A stretch of 36,889 bases of DNA from Streptomyces marinisediminis (GTDB taxonomy: Bacteria > Actinomycetota > Actinomycetes > Streptomycetales > Streptomycetaceae), in NCBI RefSeq assembly GCF_026262575.1, contig NZ_JAPKFL010000038.1:1-36889 (forward strand). The letters are read 5' to 3'. Every line of letters begins with the position of its first letter. The first letter of the stretch is position 1. The position numbers were made by a program, and so were the translations under genes. The notes under the pieces are model-generated. The model had not been told where the DNA came from and did no database searches. It worked only from the letters and a program-made list of their open reading frames with translations. Shown piece by piece: positions 18,021 to 25,557 of this stretch.

Positions 18021-18033
18021 TCACTCTGCGGAA
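18021..18033. promoter_or_regulatory. BldD-like box upstream of whiB
   Basis: TCACTCTGCGGAA fits the BldD consensus TNACNC(A/T)GNGTNA at eight of nine fixed positions, missing only the T of the right half-site. It sits about 30 bases upstream of the whiB -35. whiB is known as a BldD target in Streptomyces, which makes the site plausible. One mismatch in GC-rich DNA is not decisive. Confidence 0.45.
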
Positions 18034-18170
18034 CCAAGGCACCGCAGAAAGTGTTGAAATAGCCACAAACGATGACAGCGACGCCCGGGATTCGCGAATC
18101 CAGACGCCGGTACTGGGAAGGACTCCCCCCACCGGGCCGAACGTTCCGCCCCGCGCTCCGAAGCGACCGG

Positions 18171-18185
18171 GATCACAGAGTGATC
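18171..18185. repeat. Perfect palindrome GATCAC-AGA-GTGATC
   Basis: A 6-3-6 inverted repeat stands out as AT-rich in its surroundings, halfway between whiB and the Cys-rich leader ORF. Its size suits a dimeric regulator. The regulator is unknown. The half-site GTGATC is followed at once by AC, making a second overlapping palindrome GTGATCAC. Confidence 0.5.
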
Positions 18186-18201
18186 ACGGATGCGCAACGG
18201 C

Positions 18202-18252
18202 GTTTGTGCGCACGGTTGCAGCGCCATGTAACCGCTCAGCGCGCGCACAAAC
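18202..18252. repeat. 10-base inverted repeat GTTTGTGCGC...GCGCACAAAC
   Basis: Exact 10-base arms (18202-18211 and 18243-18252) are separated by 31 bases. They lie 60-110 bases upstream of the promoter proposed for the Cys-rich leader. They could be paired operator half-sites or a large hairpin. Confidence 0.5.
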
Positions 18253-18264
18253 CTTTCCGCGTGA

Positions 18265-18288
18265 CACCTCACCGGATGGAGTGAGGTG
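18265..18288. repeat. 8-base hairpin CACCTCAC...GTGAGGTG
   Basis: Exact 8-base arms (18265-18272 and 18281-18288) enclose an 8-base loop. The element ends 23 bases before the TTGACA at 18312, an operator-like position. Confidence 0.5.
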
Positions 18289-18311
18289 CGTCGCCCAAAC
18301 CCCGCACCCGG

Positions 18312-18341
18312 TTGACAGGTCGCCCACCGGCGCGCTCTGCT
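18312..18341 (+). promoter_or_regulatory. Candidate leaderless promoter of the Cys-rich leader ORF
   Basis: A consensus -35 TTGACA (18312-18317) is followed after 18 bases by TCTGCT (18336-18341). The initiation point would fall at or next to the ATG at 18349. The -35 is perfect and the -10 is weak. No Shine-Dalgarno sequence precedes the ATG, which agrees with leaderless translation. Confidence 0.5.
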
Positions 18342-18348
18342 TGCTGCC

Positions 18349-18453
18349 ATGGCCTTCCCGCCGGTGAGCTCCGCGCCCGTCCAGGCCCGCACCCGCGGGC
18401 CCCTCGGTGCTGCCCGGGCCCACTGTCGCTGTCGCCGCTGTCACCGCCGCTGA
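18349..18453 (+). CDS. Cys-rich leader peptide, candidate cysteine-sensing attenuator
   Basis: A 34-codon ORF that begins MAFPPVSSAPV and ends HCRCRRCHRR. The three cysteines form CxCxxC seven codons before the stop region, and all three use TGT, a codon avoided in this GC-rich genome. It has no ribosome-binding site, and a TTGACA promoter is placed to start the RNA at its ATG. The next gene, 193 bases downstream, is a cysteine dioxygenase homologue. Leaderless Cys-rich short ORFs act as cysteine-responsive attenuators in mycobacteria, so the same role is inferred here. It could also be a chance ORF, but the cysteine clustering beside a cysteine gene argues against that. Confidence 0.6.
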   Translation: MAFPPVSSAPVQARTRGPLGAARAHCRCRRCHRR

Positions 18454-18646
18454 GGCCACCGCCCTCCGGCTTCCCCCGGCCGTCCTTCCGGCCCACCGCA
18501 TCCGCCCGGGTCCGCCCGCGCGGCGTCGCACGTCACCGCACGGCCGCATCGGCACCCGTCTGCCGCTGCCCGCCGTCCCACGCCCCGCCCCGGACCGGCT
18601 GCCCCCTCACAGCCACTCCCTCCTCGCCGACAGGAAACCACCGCAC

Positions 18647-19189
18647 GTGAACAGCGACGTCGAAATCGCCGGTGACCCGCTCGCCGTCCCGCACCTGCTG
18701 CCACCCGCCCCGGCGCACCCCAGCACCGTCGCCGACTTCGCCGGGCTCGCCCGCGCCGTCGCGGCCGACCGCGCCGGCTGGGCCCCGCTCGTCCGCTACG
18801 ACGCGACGACGCGCTGGTACCACCGGCTGCGCACCGGCCCCGGCTTCGAGGTGTGGCTGCTGAGCTGGCTGCCGGGGCAGGGCAGCGGCCCGCACGGCCA
18901 CGGGCCCTCCAGCGGCGTGTTCACCGTGCTGGACGGGCGGCTCACCGAGCACGCGGGCCCGGTGACGCGCATCCTGCGCCCGGGCACCCAGCGGGTGTTC
19001 GCGCCCGGGTACGCGCACGCGGTCGTCAACGACGCGCTGGAGCCCGCCGTCAGCCTGCACGTGTACTTCCCCGGGTTGACCGAGATGCCGATGCACGCAC
19101 CGCGGTGCTCGGCCGCCGCACGGGAAACCCCGCGGGTCGGTCCGCGGGGGACCGGCGCCCGGGAGGCCGCCCCCGGCACCGTCGGCTGA
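18647..19189 (+). CDS. Cysteine dioxygenase family protein (cupin)
   Basis: A 180-residue cupin of the cysteine dioxygenase type I family, which oxidises cysteine to cysteine sulfinate with non-haem iron and O2. The iron-binding facial triad is visible: His83 and His85 in SGPHGHGPSSG and His124 in APGYAHAVVND. The WLPGQGSGPHGHG and SLHVYFPGL strands frame the barrel. The GTG at 18647 is chosen because AGGAAA lies about 10 bases upstream and earlier in-frame starts give a Pro/Arg-rich non-family sequence. The last 25 residues are low-complexity. The upstream 193 bases are C-rich and follow a Cys-rich leader ORF. fbiA starts 34 bases downstream. Other thiol substrates are possible for this family. 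Confidence 0.88.
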   Translation: MNSDVEIAGDPLAVPHLLPPAPAHPSTVADFAGLARAVAADRAGWAPLVRYDATTRWYHRLRTGPGFEVWLLSWLPGQGSGPHGHGPSSGVFTVLDGRLTEHAGPVTRILRPGTQRVFAPGYAHAVVNDALEPAVSLHVYFPGLTEMPMHAPRCSAAARETPRVGPRGTGAREAAPGTVG

Positions 19190-19223
19190 CACCGCCTCAC
19201 GCCGGGCTGACACACTGTGCGGC

Positions 19224-20180
19224 ATGCGCATTGTGGTTCTGGCCGGAGGCATCGGCGGTGCCCGGTTCCTGCGCGGCCTCACATCGGCCGCGCCCGACGC
19301 GGAGATCACCGTCATCGGCAACACCGGCGACGACATCCACCTGTTCGGGCTGAAGGTCTGCCCGGACCTGGACACCGTGATGTACACCCTGGGCGGCGGC
19401 ATCCACGAGGAACAGGGCTGGGGCCGGGCGGGCGAGACGTTCGCGGTGAAGGAGGAGCTGGCCGCCTACGGCGTCGGACCGGAGTGGTTCGGCCTGGGCG
19501 ACCGCGACTTCGCCACCCACATCGTGCGCACCCAGATGCTCGGCGCGGGCTACCCGCTCAGCGCCGTCACCGAGGCCCTGTGCGCGCGGTGGCAGCCGGG
19601 CGTGCGGCTGCTGCCGATGACCGACGACCGGGTGGAGACCCACGTCGTCGTCGACACCGCGGAGGGCCGCAAGGCCGTGCACTTCCAGGAGTACTGGGTG
19701 GGCATGCGGGCGTCGGTCGACGCGCACGCGGTGGTGCCGGTGGGCGCCGAGCAGGCCAAGCCCGCGCCCGGCGTGCTGGACGCGATCGCCCAGGCGGACA
19801 CCGTCCTGTTCCCGCCGTCCAACCCGGTGGTCAGCATCGGCACGATCCTGGCCGTCCCCGGGGTGCGCGAGGCGATCGCGGACGCCGGGGTGCCGGTCGT
19901 CGGCCTCTCCCCCATCGTCGGCGGCGCGCCGGTGCGCGGCATGGCCGACAAGGTGCTGTCCGCGATCGGCGTGGAGACGACCGCCGCCGCCGTGGCCGCG
20001 CACTACGGCTCCGGGCTGCTGGACGGCTGGCTGGTCGACACCTCGGACGCCGACGCCGTACCCGGCGTGGAGGCCGCCGGCATCCGCTGCCGGGCGGTGC
20101 CCCTTCTGATGTCGGACGCCGACGCCACCGCCGCGATGGCCCGCGAGGCGCTCGCGCTGGCCGAGGAGGTGCGCGCGTGA
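19224..20180 (+). CDS. fbiA: 2-phospho-L-lactate transferase (coenzyme F420 biosynthesis)
   Basis: The CofD/FbiA enzyme transfers the phospho-lactate or phosphoenolpyruvate moiety from its guanylyl-activated form to Fo, making F420-0 or dehydro-F420-0. The protein has 318 residues, normal length. It starts MRIVVLAGGIGGARFLRGL, the nucleotide-binding loop, then has VIGNTGDDIHLFGL, the conserved FPPSNPVVSIGTILAVPGVREA and the GLSPIVGGAPVRGMADK motif. The ATG at 19224 has no clear Shine-Dalgarno sequence; CACACT ends 7 bases upstream, so it may be leaderless. Its stop overlaps the fbiB start by 4 bases. Confidence 0.95.
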   Translation: MRIVVLAGGIGGARFLRGLTSAAPDAEITVIGNTGDDIHLFGLKVCPDLDTVMYTLGGGIHEEQGWGRAGETFAVKEELAAYGVGPEWFGLGDRDFATHIVRTQMLGAGYPLSAVTEALCARWQPGVRLLPMTDDRVETHVVVDTAEGRKAVHFQEYWVGMRASVDAHAVVPVGAEQAKPAPGVLDAIAQADTVLFPPSNPVVSIGTILAVPGVREAIADAGVPVVGLSPIVGGAPVRGMADKVLSAIGVETTAAAVAAHYGSGLLDGWLVDTSDADAVPGVEAAGIRCRAVPLLMSDADATAAMAREALALAEEVRA

Positions 20181-21517
20181 GCGACGCGGTGCCCGGTTAC
20201 CGGGTGTGGGCCCTGCCGGGCATCCCGGAGGTGCGGCCGGGCGACGACCTGGCCCGGCTCGTCGCGGACGCCGCCACCGCGGACGGGCTGCCGGGGCTCG
20301 CCCACGGGGACGTGCTGATCGTCACCTCCAAGATCGTGAGCAAGGCCGAGGGCCGCGTCGTCGAGGCGGCCGACCGGGAGGCGGCGATCGACGCCGAGAC
20401 CGTGCGGGTGGTCGCCCGGCGCGGCCCGGCCCGCATCGTGGAGAGCCGCCACGGGTTCGTGATGGCCGCCGCGGGGGTGGACGCGTCCAACACGCCCGCC
20501 GGCACCGTCCTGCTGCTGCCCGAGGACCCGGACGCCTCGGCGCGCCGCATCCGCGAGGGCGTGCGCGACCTGCTGGGCGTGGACGTCGGCGTGGTCGTCA
20601 CCGACACCTTCGGGCGGCCCTGGCGCGTGGGGCAGACGGACGTGGCGGTGGGCGCGGCCGGGGTGCGCGTGCTGGCCGACCTGCGCGGCGGCACGGACGC
20701 CCACGGCAACCCGCTGGGCGTCACGGTCACCGCCGTCGCCGACGAGCTGGCGGGCGCGGGCGAGCTGGTGAAGGGCAAGGCGGACGGGCTGCCCGTCGCC
20801 GTCGTGCGCGGGCTGCCGCAGCACGTGCTCGGCGCGGCGCTGGGCGCGGCGGACGAGGGCACCGGCGCGGCGGAGCTGGTGCGGGACGCGCGCGCGGACA
20901 TGTTCCGCCTGGGCACCTCCGAGGCCGTGCGCGAGGCGGTGGCGCAGCGCCGCACCGTGCGGGAGTTCACCGACGAGCCGGTGGACGGCGCGGCGGTGCG
21001 GCGGGCCGTCGCCCTGGCCGTCACGGCCCCGGCGCCGCACCACACCACGCCCTGGCGCTTCGTGCTGCTGGAGAGCGCGTCGGTGCGGGAGCGGCTGCTG
21101 GCGGCCATGCGGGAGGCGTGGATCGCGGACCTGCGCGCGGACGGCCGCGGCGAGGAGGCGATCGCCCGCCGGCTGCGCCGCGGCGACGTGCTGCGCCGCG
21201 CCCCGTACCTGGTGGTGCCGTGCCTGGTCGCGGACGGCGCGCACGCCTACCCGGACGCGCGGCGGGCCGCGGCCGAGCGGGAGATGTTCGTCGTCGCGGC
21301 CGGGGCGGGGGTGCAGAACTTCCTGGTCGCCCTCGCGGGCGAGGGCCTGGGCTCGGCGTGGGTGTCCTCCACGATGTTCTGCCGGGACGTCGTGCGGGAC
21401 GTGCTCGGACTCCCGCCCGGGTGGGACCCGATGGGCGCGGTCGCCGTCGGACGCGCCGCCGCGCCGCCGCGTCCCCGCCCGCCGCGCACCGCGGAGGAGT
21501 TCACCGTCGTGCGCTGA
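20177..21517 (+). CDS. fbiB: Bifunctional F420 gamma-glutamyl ligase / dehydro-F420 reductase
   Basis: The last enzyme of actinobacterial F420 synthesis, with 446 residues. Residues about 1-250 are the CofE-type ligase that adds glutamates to F420-0: the GDVLIVTSKIVSKAEGR start, TPAGTVLLLPEDPDASA, and the signature VTDTFGRPWRVGQTDVAVG. Residues about 255-446 are a nitroreductase-like flavin domain (AVAQRRTVREFTDEPVDG, APHHTTPWRFVLLES, GLGSAWVSSTMF), which reduces dehydro-F420 using FMN. This two-domain fusion is typical of actinobacteria. The GTG at 20177 overlaps the fbiA stop (GTGA), so translation is coupled. It is convergent with the DNA glycosylase gene. Confidence 0.95.
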   Translation: MSDAVPGYRVWALPGIPEVRPGDDLARLVADAATADGLPGLAHGDVLIVTSKIVSKAEGRVVEAADREAAIDAETVRVVARRGPARIVESRHGFVMAAAGVDASNTPAGTVLLLPEDPDASARRIREGVRDLLGVDVGVVVTDTFGRPWRVGQTDVAVGAAGVRVLADLRGGTDAHGNPLGVTVTAVADELAGAGELVKGKADGLPVAVVRGLPQHVLGAALGAADEGTGAAELVRDARADMFRLGTSEAVREAVAQRRTVREFTDEPVDGAAVRRAVALAVTAPAPHHTTPWRFVLLESASVRERLLAAMREAWIADLRADGRGEEAIARRLRRGDVLRRAPYLVVPCLVADGAHAYPDARRAAAEREMFVVAAGAGVQNFLVALAGEGLGSAWVSSTMFCRDVVRDVLGLPPGWDPMGAVAVGRAAAPPRPRPPRTAEEFTVVR

Positions 21518-21586
21518 CGCGGCGGGCGGCGCACCGGCGTCCCGCGTCCGGACCGTGCCCCCGGCCGACGGCGCGGGCCCGGGTCA

Positions 21587-22501
21587 TCACAGCAGGGCGA
21601 TGTCGCGGGGCTCCATGCGCGGTGCGCGGCGGGGCATGGCGGGACCGGCGGCCAGGATCAGCCGGGCGGCGCGGTGCCGCTGCCCGGCGTAGGGGGCGAG
21701 CAGCTCCAGCATGCCCGCGTCGTCGGTGTCCCGGCGGCCGGTGAGGGCGTAGCCGACCTGCCGGGGCAGGTGCAGGTCGCCCAGCGTGAGGGCGTCCGGG
21801 TGACCGCCGGCGCGCTGGAGGGTCTCGGCGGCCGTCCACGGGCCGATGCCGGGCACGGCCTGGAGGCGGCGCAGGGCCCGCGGCAGCTCCATCGCGGCGG
21901 CCTCCTCCAGCCGCGGGGCGACGCGCGCGGCCCGGACGGCCGCCGCCGAGCGCTTGGCGTCCACCCCGGCCCGGTGCCACTCCCAGGACGGGATCAGCGC
22001 CCACCCGCGCGGCTCCGGCATCACGTACAAACCCTGCGGCCTGCCCTCGGCCGGGCCGGGCGCCGGCTCGCCGAAGCGGCGCAGCAGGCGGCCCCACGCG
22101 CGGTAGGCCTCGTTCGCGGTGACCTTCTGCTCCAGCACGGCCGGGATCAGCGACTCCAGCACCAGCCCGGTGCGCACCAGCCGCAGCCCCGGGTGGCGCC
22201 GGTGCGCCTCGCGGGTGAGCCGGTGGTGGGCGACGAACTCCTCCGGCCGGTCCTCCGCGCCGAGCAGCGCGGGGAGCCGCTCCAGCACCCAGGACGCGCC
22301 CGGACCCCAGGCCCGCGCCTCGACGTCGGCGCGCCGCTGGAGCAGGCGGACGGTGACGGGGCCCCGCGGCGTCCGGCTGGCCCGCCACACCACGCCGGAA
22401 CCGGTGCGGCACGCCGGGTCGTACGGGCCGCGCTGGAGCACGCCGAGGCTGCGGCACAGGTCGTACGGGCCGGACGGGGCCCAGGTGCGGACGAAGGACA
22501 C
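21587..22501 (-). CDS. DNA-3-methyladenine glycosylase (AlkA-like, HhH-GPD)
   Basis: A 304-residue base-excision repair glycosylase that removes alkylated purines. The helix-hairpin-helix is at residues about 220-232 (LQAVPGIGPWTAAE) and the catalytic aspartate is Asp242 in LTLGDLHLP. The LEQKVTANEAYRAWGRLL helix near 133-150 is also typical. The N-terminal 100 residues resemble the AlkA N-terminal domain. The GTG at 22501 has no Shine-Dalgarno sequence. TAGCCT ends 6 bases upstream, so a leaderless message is likely. It is convergent with fbiB and follows manC on the same strand across 155 bases that contain a strong palindrome. Confidence 0.9.
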   Translation of the reverse strand: MSFVRTWAPSGPYDLCRSLGVLQRGPYDPACRTGSGVVWRASRTPRGPVTVRLLQRRADVEARAWGPGASWVLERLPALLGAEDRPEEFVAHHRLTREAHRRHPGLRLVRTGLVLESLIPAVLEQKVTANEAYRAWGRLLRRFGEPAPGPAEGRPQGLYVMPEPRGWALIPSWEWHRAGVDAKRSAAAVRAARVAPRLEEAAAMELPRALRRLQAVPGIGPWTAAETLQRAGGHPDALTLGDLHLPRQVGYALTGRRDTDDAGMLELLAPYAGQRHRAARLILAAGPAMPRRAPRMEPRDIALL

Positions 22502-22628
22502 CCGGACAGGCTAACCGGAGGGCCACCACACCCCGCGGCGCATGCGGCGGCGCACGGCGCACGGCCCCGGCGCGGGAAGGCGGCGGCATACGGGCCGCGC
22601 GACGCGAGACGGCACGCGGGGTCGCCAG

Positions 22629-22648
22629 GGCGCGGGGCGCCCCGCGCC
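22629..22648 (-). terminator. Perfect 20-base palindrome after manC
   Basis: A self-complementary 20-base GC sequence (GGCGCGGGGC and its complement) starts 8 bases beyond the manC stop. It would fold into a tight hairpin in the transcript and most likely terminates manC transcription. There is no T-run. Confidence 0.6.
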
Positions 22649-22656
22649 GGGCGGAC

Positions 22657-23742
22657 TCAGGCGACGTCGGCCGAGAAGCGCACGGAGCCCGCCGGGATGC
22701 GGGCGTCGCACCAGATGCGGATGCCCGCGCGCAGCTCGTTGTCCACGCCGACGACCGCGCCGTCCCCGATCACCGCGCCGTCCAGCACGCTGCGCGCGCC
22801 GACCCGGGCGCCGGCGCCCACCAGCGAGTCGCGCACCACGGCGCCGGGCCCGACGACCGCGCCGTCCAGCAGGATGCTGCCCTCCACCCGGGCCCCCGGC
22901 CCCACCTCGGCGCCGGCGCCGACCGTCGTGCCGCCGGTGAGCTTGGCGTCCGGGGCGACCCGGGCGCCGTCCAGCACCAGGTGCTCCCCGCGCCGTCCCG
23001 GCACGGCGGGCGAGGGCGCGCGGCCGAGCACGAGGTCGGCCGAGCCGCGCACGAAGGCGTGCGGGGTGCCCAGGTCCAGCCAGTAGGTGGAGTCGACCAT
23101 GCCCTGGAGATGGGCGCCGTCGGCCAGCAGGCCGGGGAAGGTCTCGCGCTCGACGGAGACGGGGCGGCCGTCCGGGATGGTGTCGAGGACCGAGCGGGTG
23201 AAGACGTACGCGCCGGCGTTGATCTGGTCGGTGACGATCTCCTCGGGGGTCTGCGGCTTCTCCAGGAAGGCGGTGACGCGGCCGTCGGCGTCGGTGGGCA
23301 CGAGCCCGAACGCGCGCGGGTCCGGCACCCGCGTCAGGTGCAGGGAGACGTCGGCGCCGCTGGTGCGGTGGGTGGCGACGAGGGCTCCGATGTCCAGGCC
23401 GGTGAGGATGTCGCCGTTGAAGACGAGCACGGGGTCGCCGGGGGCGGAGTGCAGGCGTGCGGCGACGTTGCGCAGCGCGCCGCCGGTGCCCAGCGGCTCC
23501 TCCTCGGTGACGTACTCCAGGTGCAGGCCGAGGGCGGAGCCGTCGCCGAAGTGGGGTTCGAAGACCTCGGCGAGATAGGAGGTGGCGAAGACGACGTGCT
23601 CCACGCCGGCCGCCCGGGCGCGGACGAGCTGGTGGGTGAGGAAGGGCACGCCGGCGGCCGGGACCATGGGCTTGGGCGTGTGGACCGTCAGCGGGCGCAG
23701 CCGGGTCCCCTTGCCTCCGACGAGGAGGATCGCTTCTGTCAC
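22657..23742 (-). CDS. manC: Mannose-1-phosphate guanylyltransferase-like nucleotidyltransferase
   Basis: A sugar-1-phosphate nucleotidyltransferase of 361 residues that probably makes GDP-mannose from mannose-1-phosphate and GTP. The N-terminal 240 residues are the nucleotidyltransferase fold: ILLVGGKGTRLRPLTVHTPKPMVP, the metal-binding FNGDILTG, the FLEKPQ segment and NAGAYVF. Residues about 255-335 form left-handed beta-helix hexapeptide repeats (VGAGAEVGPGARVEGSILLDGA and so on). The layout is that of actinobacterial GDP-mannose pyrophosphorylase, though a glucose-1-phosphate enzyme cannot be excluded from motifs alone. The GTG at 23742 has AGGA about 6 bases upstream. manA and manB lie about 13 kb to the left, completing the route. 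Confidence 0.88.
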   Translation of the reverse strand: MTEAILLVGGKGTRLRPLTVHTPKPMVPAAGVPFLTHQLVRARAAGVEHVVFATSYLAEVFEPHFGDGSALGLHLEYVTEEEPLGTGGALRNVAARLHSAPGDPVLVFNGDILTGLDIGALVATHRTSGADVSLHLTRVPDPRAFGLVPTDADGRVTAFLEKPQTPEEIVTDQINAGAYVFTRSVLDTIPDGRPVSVERETFPGLLADGAHLQGMVDSTYWLDLGTPHAFVRGSADLVLGRAPSPAVPGRRGEHLVLDGARVAPDAKLTGGTTVGAGAEVGPGARVEGSILLDGAVVGPGAVVRDSLVGAGARVGARSVLDGAVIGDGAVVGVDNELRAGIRIWCDARIPAGSVRFSADVA

Positions 23743-23827
23743 CGTCGTCCTGCTTCCTGCCGGGGCGCCTGGAGGTTACCGCTGGGTTGGAACGGCGGCC
23801 AGTGTAGGCGGCGGACCCGGGCGACGG

Positions 23828-23852
23828 GGCCCCGGATGGCGAATCCGGGGCC
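23828..23852 (-). terminator. Hairpin terminator after the amidase gene
   Basis: GGCCCCGGAT (23828-23837) pairs exactly with ATCCGGGGCC (23843-23852) around a 5-base loop, 27 bases beyond the amidase stop. It separates the amidase gene from manC, which is on the same strand. Confidence 0.65.
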
Positions 23853-23879
23853 GTCGTCGCACGTCGGTGAAGCCTGGCG

Positions 23880-25436
23880 TCAGCGGCCCTGGAGCCGGGA
23901 GGCGAGGTCGCGGATGGCGGGCAGCGCGGCGTAGAGCTTCTCGCCGGGGCACTCGGTGTTGAAGCCGTCCCGGTGGCCGGAGACGGTCTTCATGGTGACC
24001 TTGCGGCCCTTCGGGTACTTGCCGCCCCCGGAGGTCAGCGTGACGCTCCCGCCGGGGTCGCCCGCCCGGTGGATGCCCAGCTTCCAGCCCAGCAGCTTGG
24101 CCACGCCCTCGCGCGCGTCCTTGCTCGGCGCGGTCGAGCTGTAGGTGCCCAGCACGGCGACGCCGGTGGAGTCGTGGTTGAAGCCGTAGGTGTGGGCGCC
24201 CATCACGGCGTTGCGGACGCCGCCGGCCCGGCCCTCGTAGATCTTGCCGCACTTGTCGACGAAGAAGTTGTAGCCGACGTCGCGCCAGCCCAGGCTGCTG
24301 ACGTGGTACTTGTAGATGCCGCGGATGACCGCGGGGGCCTCGGCGCAGGTGTAGTTGTTGCTCATCGCCGTGTGGTGGACGAACGCGGCCTTGACCGTGT
24401 CGGTGTACAGGTACTCCCGCTCGCGCAGGCTCTCGTCCGCGCCCCAGCCGCTCCGGGTGACGATGCCGGGTCGCGGGCCGACGAGGTCCCGCGCCCCGTC
24501 GGCGTCTTCGGTGTCGGCGGGCCCGGCGCCGAAGACACCGTCGGCCAGGTCGGCGAACCACTCCTCGCTCAGCGCGGACGCCGCGGGGCCCAGCCCCGCC
24601 AGGCGGGCCGCGAGGGCCTCGTGCGCCACGCCGGGGGTCTGGTCGGACGGGGCGGCGGCGCGGGTGGTGAACGCGGCGGCGTGCGGGCCGGTGCCGGTGT
24701 CCGCCGTGCCGGCGTCCGCCGGTTCCTCGGGAGCGAGGAAGCCGCCCTCGCGCTCCTCCGGGGCAGCGGGCCGCCGGCCGTCCGGCGCCAGGGTTCCGGG
24801 CCCGGCTCCGGGGTCGACCAGTTCCAGCCGGAGCCCGGCCGGAAGCCCCGGGATCGGCGTCCCGGCCCCGTGGGCCGCGTGGGCCGCTCCGTGGGCCGCG
24901 TCGTGCCCGGGGCCGTGGTGCGCCGGGTCGGCGGAGTCGGGGCCGGCCGCCGGGAGCACCCGGACGGCCACCCCGTCCGACGGGCCCACCCACAGCGGGG
25001 CCGTGCTGCCGCGCACCGTGCCGAGGCGGCGCTCGGCGGAGTCGGGGTCGGGGGCGTCGTCGGTGTGGGTCAGCAGGTCCTGCCAGCCGGACCAGACGCC
25101 GGTCCGCGCGTCCCGGGTCCGCACCTGGGGGCGCCCGTGCAGTTCCTGCTCCTGGTCCTCCCAGACGACGCCGACCATGGAGAACGGCTCGACGGTCCGC
25201 CGGGGGAGCCCCGCCAGCGCGCCGCCGCCGGCGCGGTCGGCCGCGGCGCCGGGGTCGAGGGTGTTCAGGGGCAGCGAGCGGTTGCCGGACGGGCCGGGGG
25301 CTCCGGCGGCCGCCGCGGGCTGCCGCGTGGCGTCGGTGGCGAGGGCCGTCGGCGCGAGAGAGGCGAGGAGTGCGGCCGAGCAGACCACTCCGATCGAGGA
25401 AGCGAAAAGTGCACGCATAGTCATGATGGTGGTCAT
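23880..25436 (-). CDS. Secreted N-acetylmuramoyl-L-alanine amidase with PGRP domain
   Basis: A 518-residue zinc amidase that cleaves the muramyl-alanine bond of peptidoglycan. An N-terminal signal peptide is visible (ALFASSIGVVCSAALLASLAPTALA, roughly residues 9-33). A linker domain of about 280 residues, rich in Ala, Pro, Gly and His, follows. The PGRP/Amidase_2 domain occupies residues about 335-510, beginning PGIVTRSGWGADESL. Zinc ligands are in FVHHTA, the second His of VSGHRD and the Cys of NTECPG. GYNFFVDKCGKIYEGRAGG is the family core. Three ATG codons occur within the first seven residues, and none has a clear ribosome-binding site, so the exact start is uncertain. It is divergent from the TIGR03089 gene. 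Confidence 0.92.
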   Translation of the reverse strand: MTTIMTMRALFASSIGVVCSAALLASLAPTALATDATRQPAAAAGAPGPSGNRSLPLNTLDPGAAADRAGGGALAGLPRRTVEPFSMVGVVWEDQEQELHGRPQVRTRDARTGVWSGWQDLLTHTDDAPDPDSAERRLGTVRGSTAPLWVGPSDGVAVRVLPAAGPDSADPAHHGPGHDAAHGAAHAAHGAGTPIPGLPAGLRLELVDPGAGPGTLAPDGRRPAAPEEREGGFLAPEEPADAGTADTGTGPHAAAFTTRAAAPSDQTPGVAHEALAARLAGLGPAASALSEEWFADLADGVFGAGPADTEDADGARDLVGPRPGIVTRSGWGADESLREREYLYTDTVKAAFVHHTAMSNNYTCAEAPAVIRGIYKYHVSSLGWRDVGYNFFVDKCGKIYEGRAGGVRNAVMGAHTYGFNHDSTGVAVLGTYSSTAPSKDAREGVAKLLGWKLGIHRAGDPGGSVTLTSGGGKYPKGRKVTMKTVSGHRDGFNTECPGEKLYAALPAIRDLASRLQGR

Positions 25437-25544
25437 ATCCGGTTACGTATGTCTATCCACCACCTGACGCCCTTTCGCCCTGATATGTCGTCAGCGTCCC
25501 TCACACGGACGAGGCGCTGACGCGGGGCCAGCGGGGCCGGGCCG

Positions 25545-25550
25545 TACCCT
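25545..25550 (+). promoter_or_regulatory. -10 element TACCCT of a probable leaderless promoter
   Basis: TACCCT ends 7 bases before the ATG at 25558 and no Shine-Dalgarno sequence is present, the usual pattern of a leaderless actinobacterial message. No convincing -35 is seen. Confidence 0.5.
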
Positions 25551-25557
25551 GGCGCGC

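Noticed and set aside
17890..18130. Upstream extension of whiB to a 168-codon frame
   Set aside because: The known family length is 87 residues, and a strong promoter and ribosome-binding site support the ATG at 17889. The extension covers the promoter.
18171..18185. Second BldD box at the GATCAC palindrome
   Set aside because: The half-sites are 3 bases apart rather than 5, and three fixed positions of the consensus fail.
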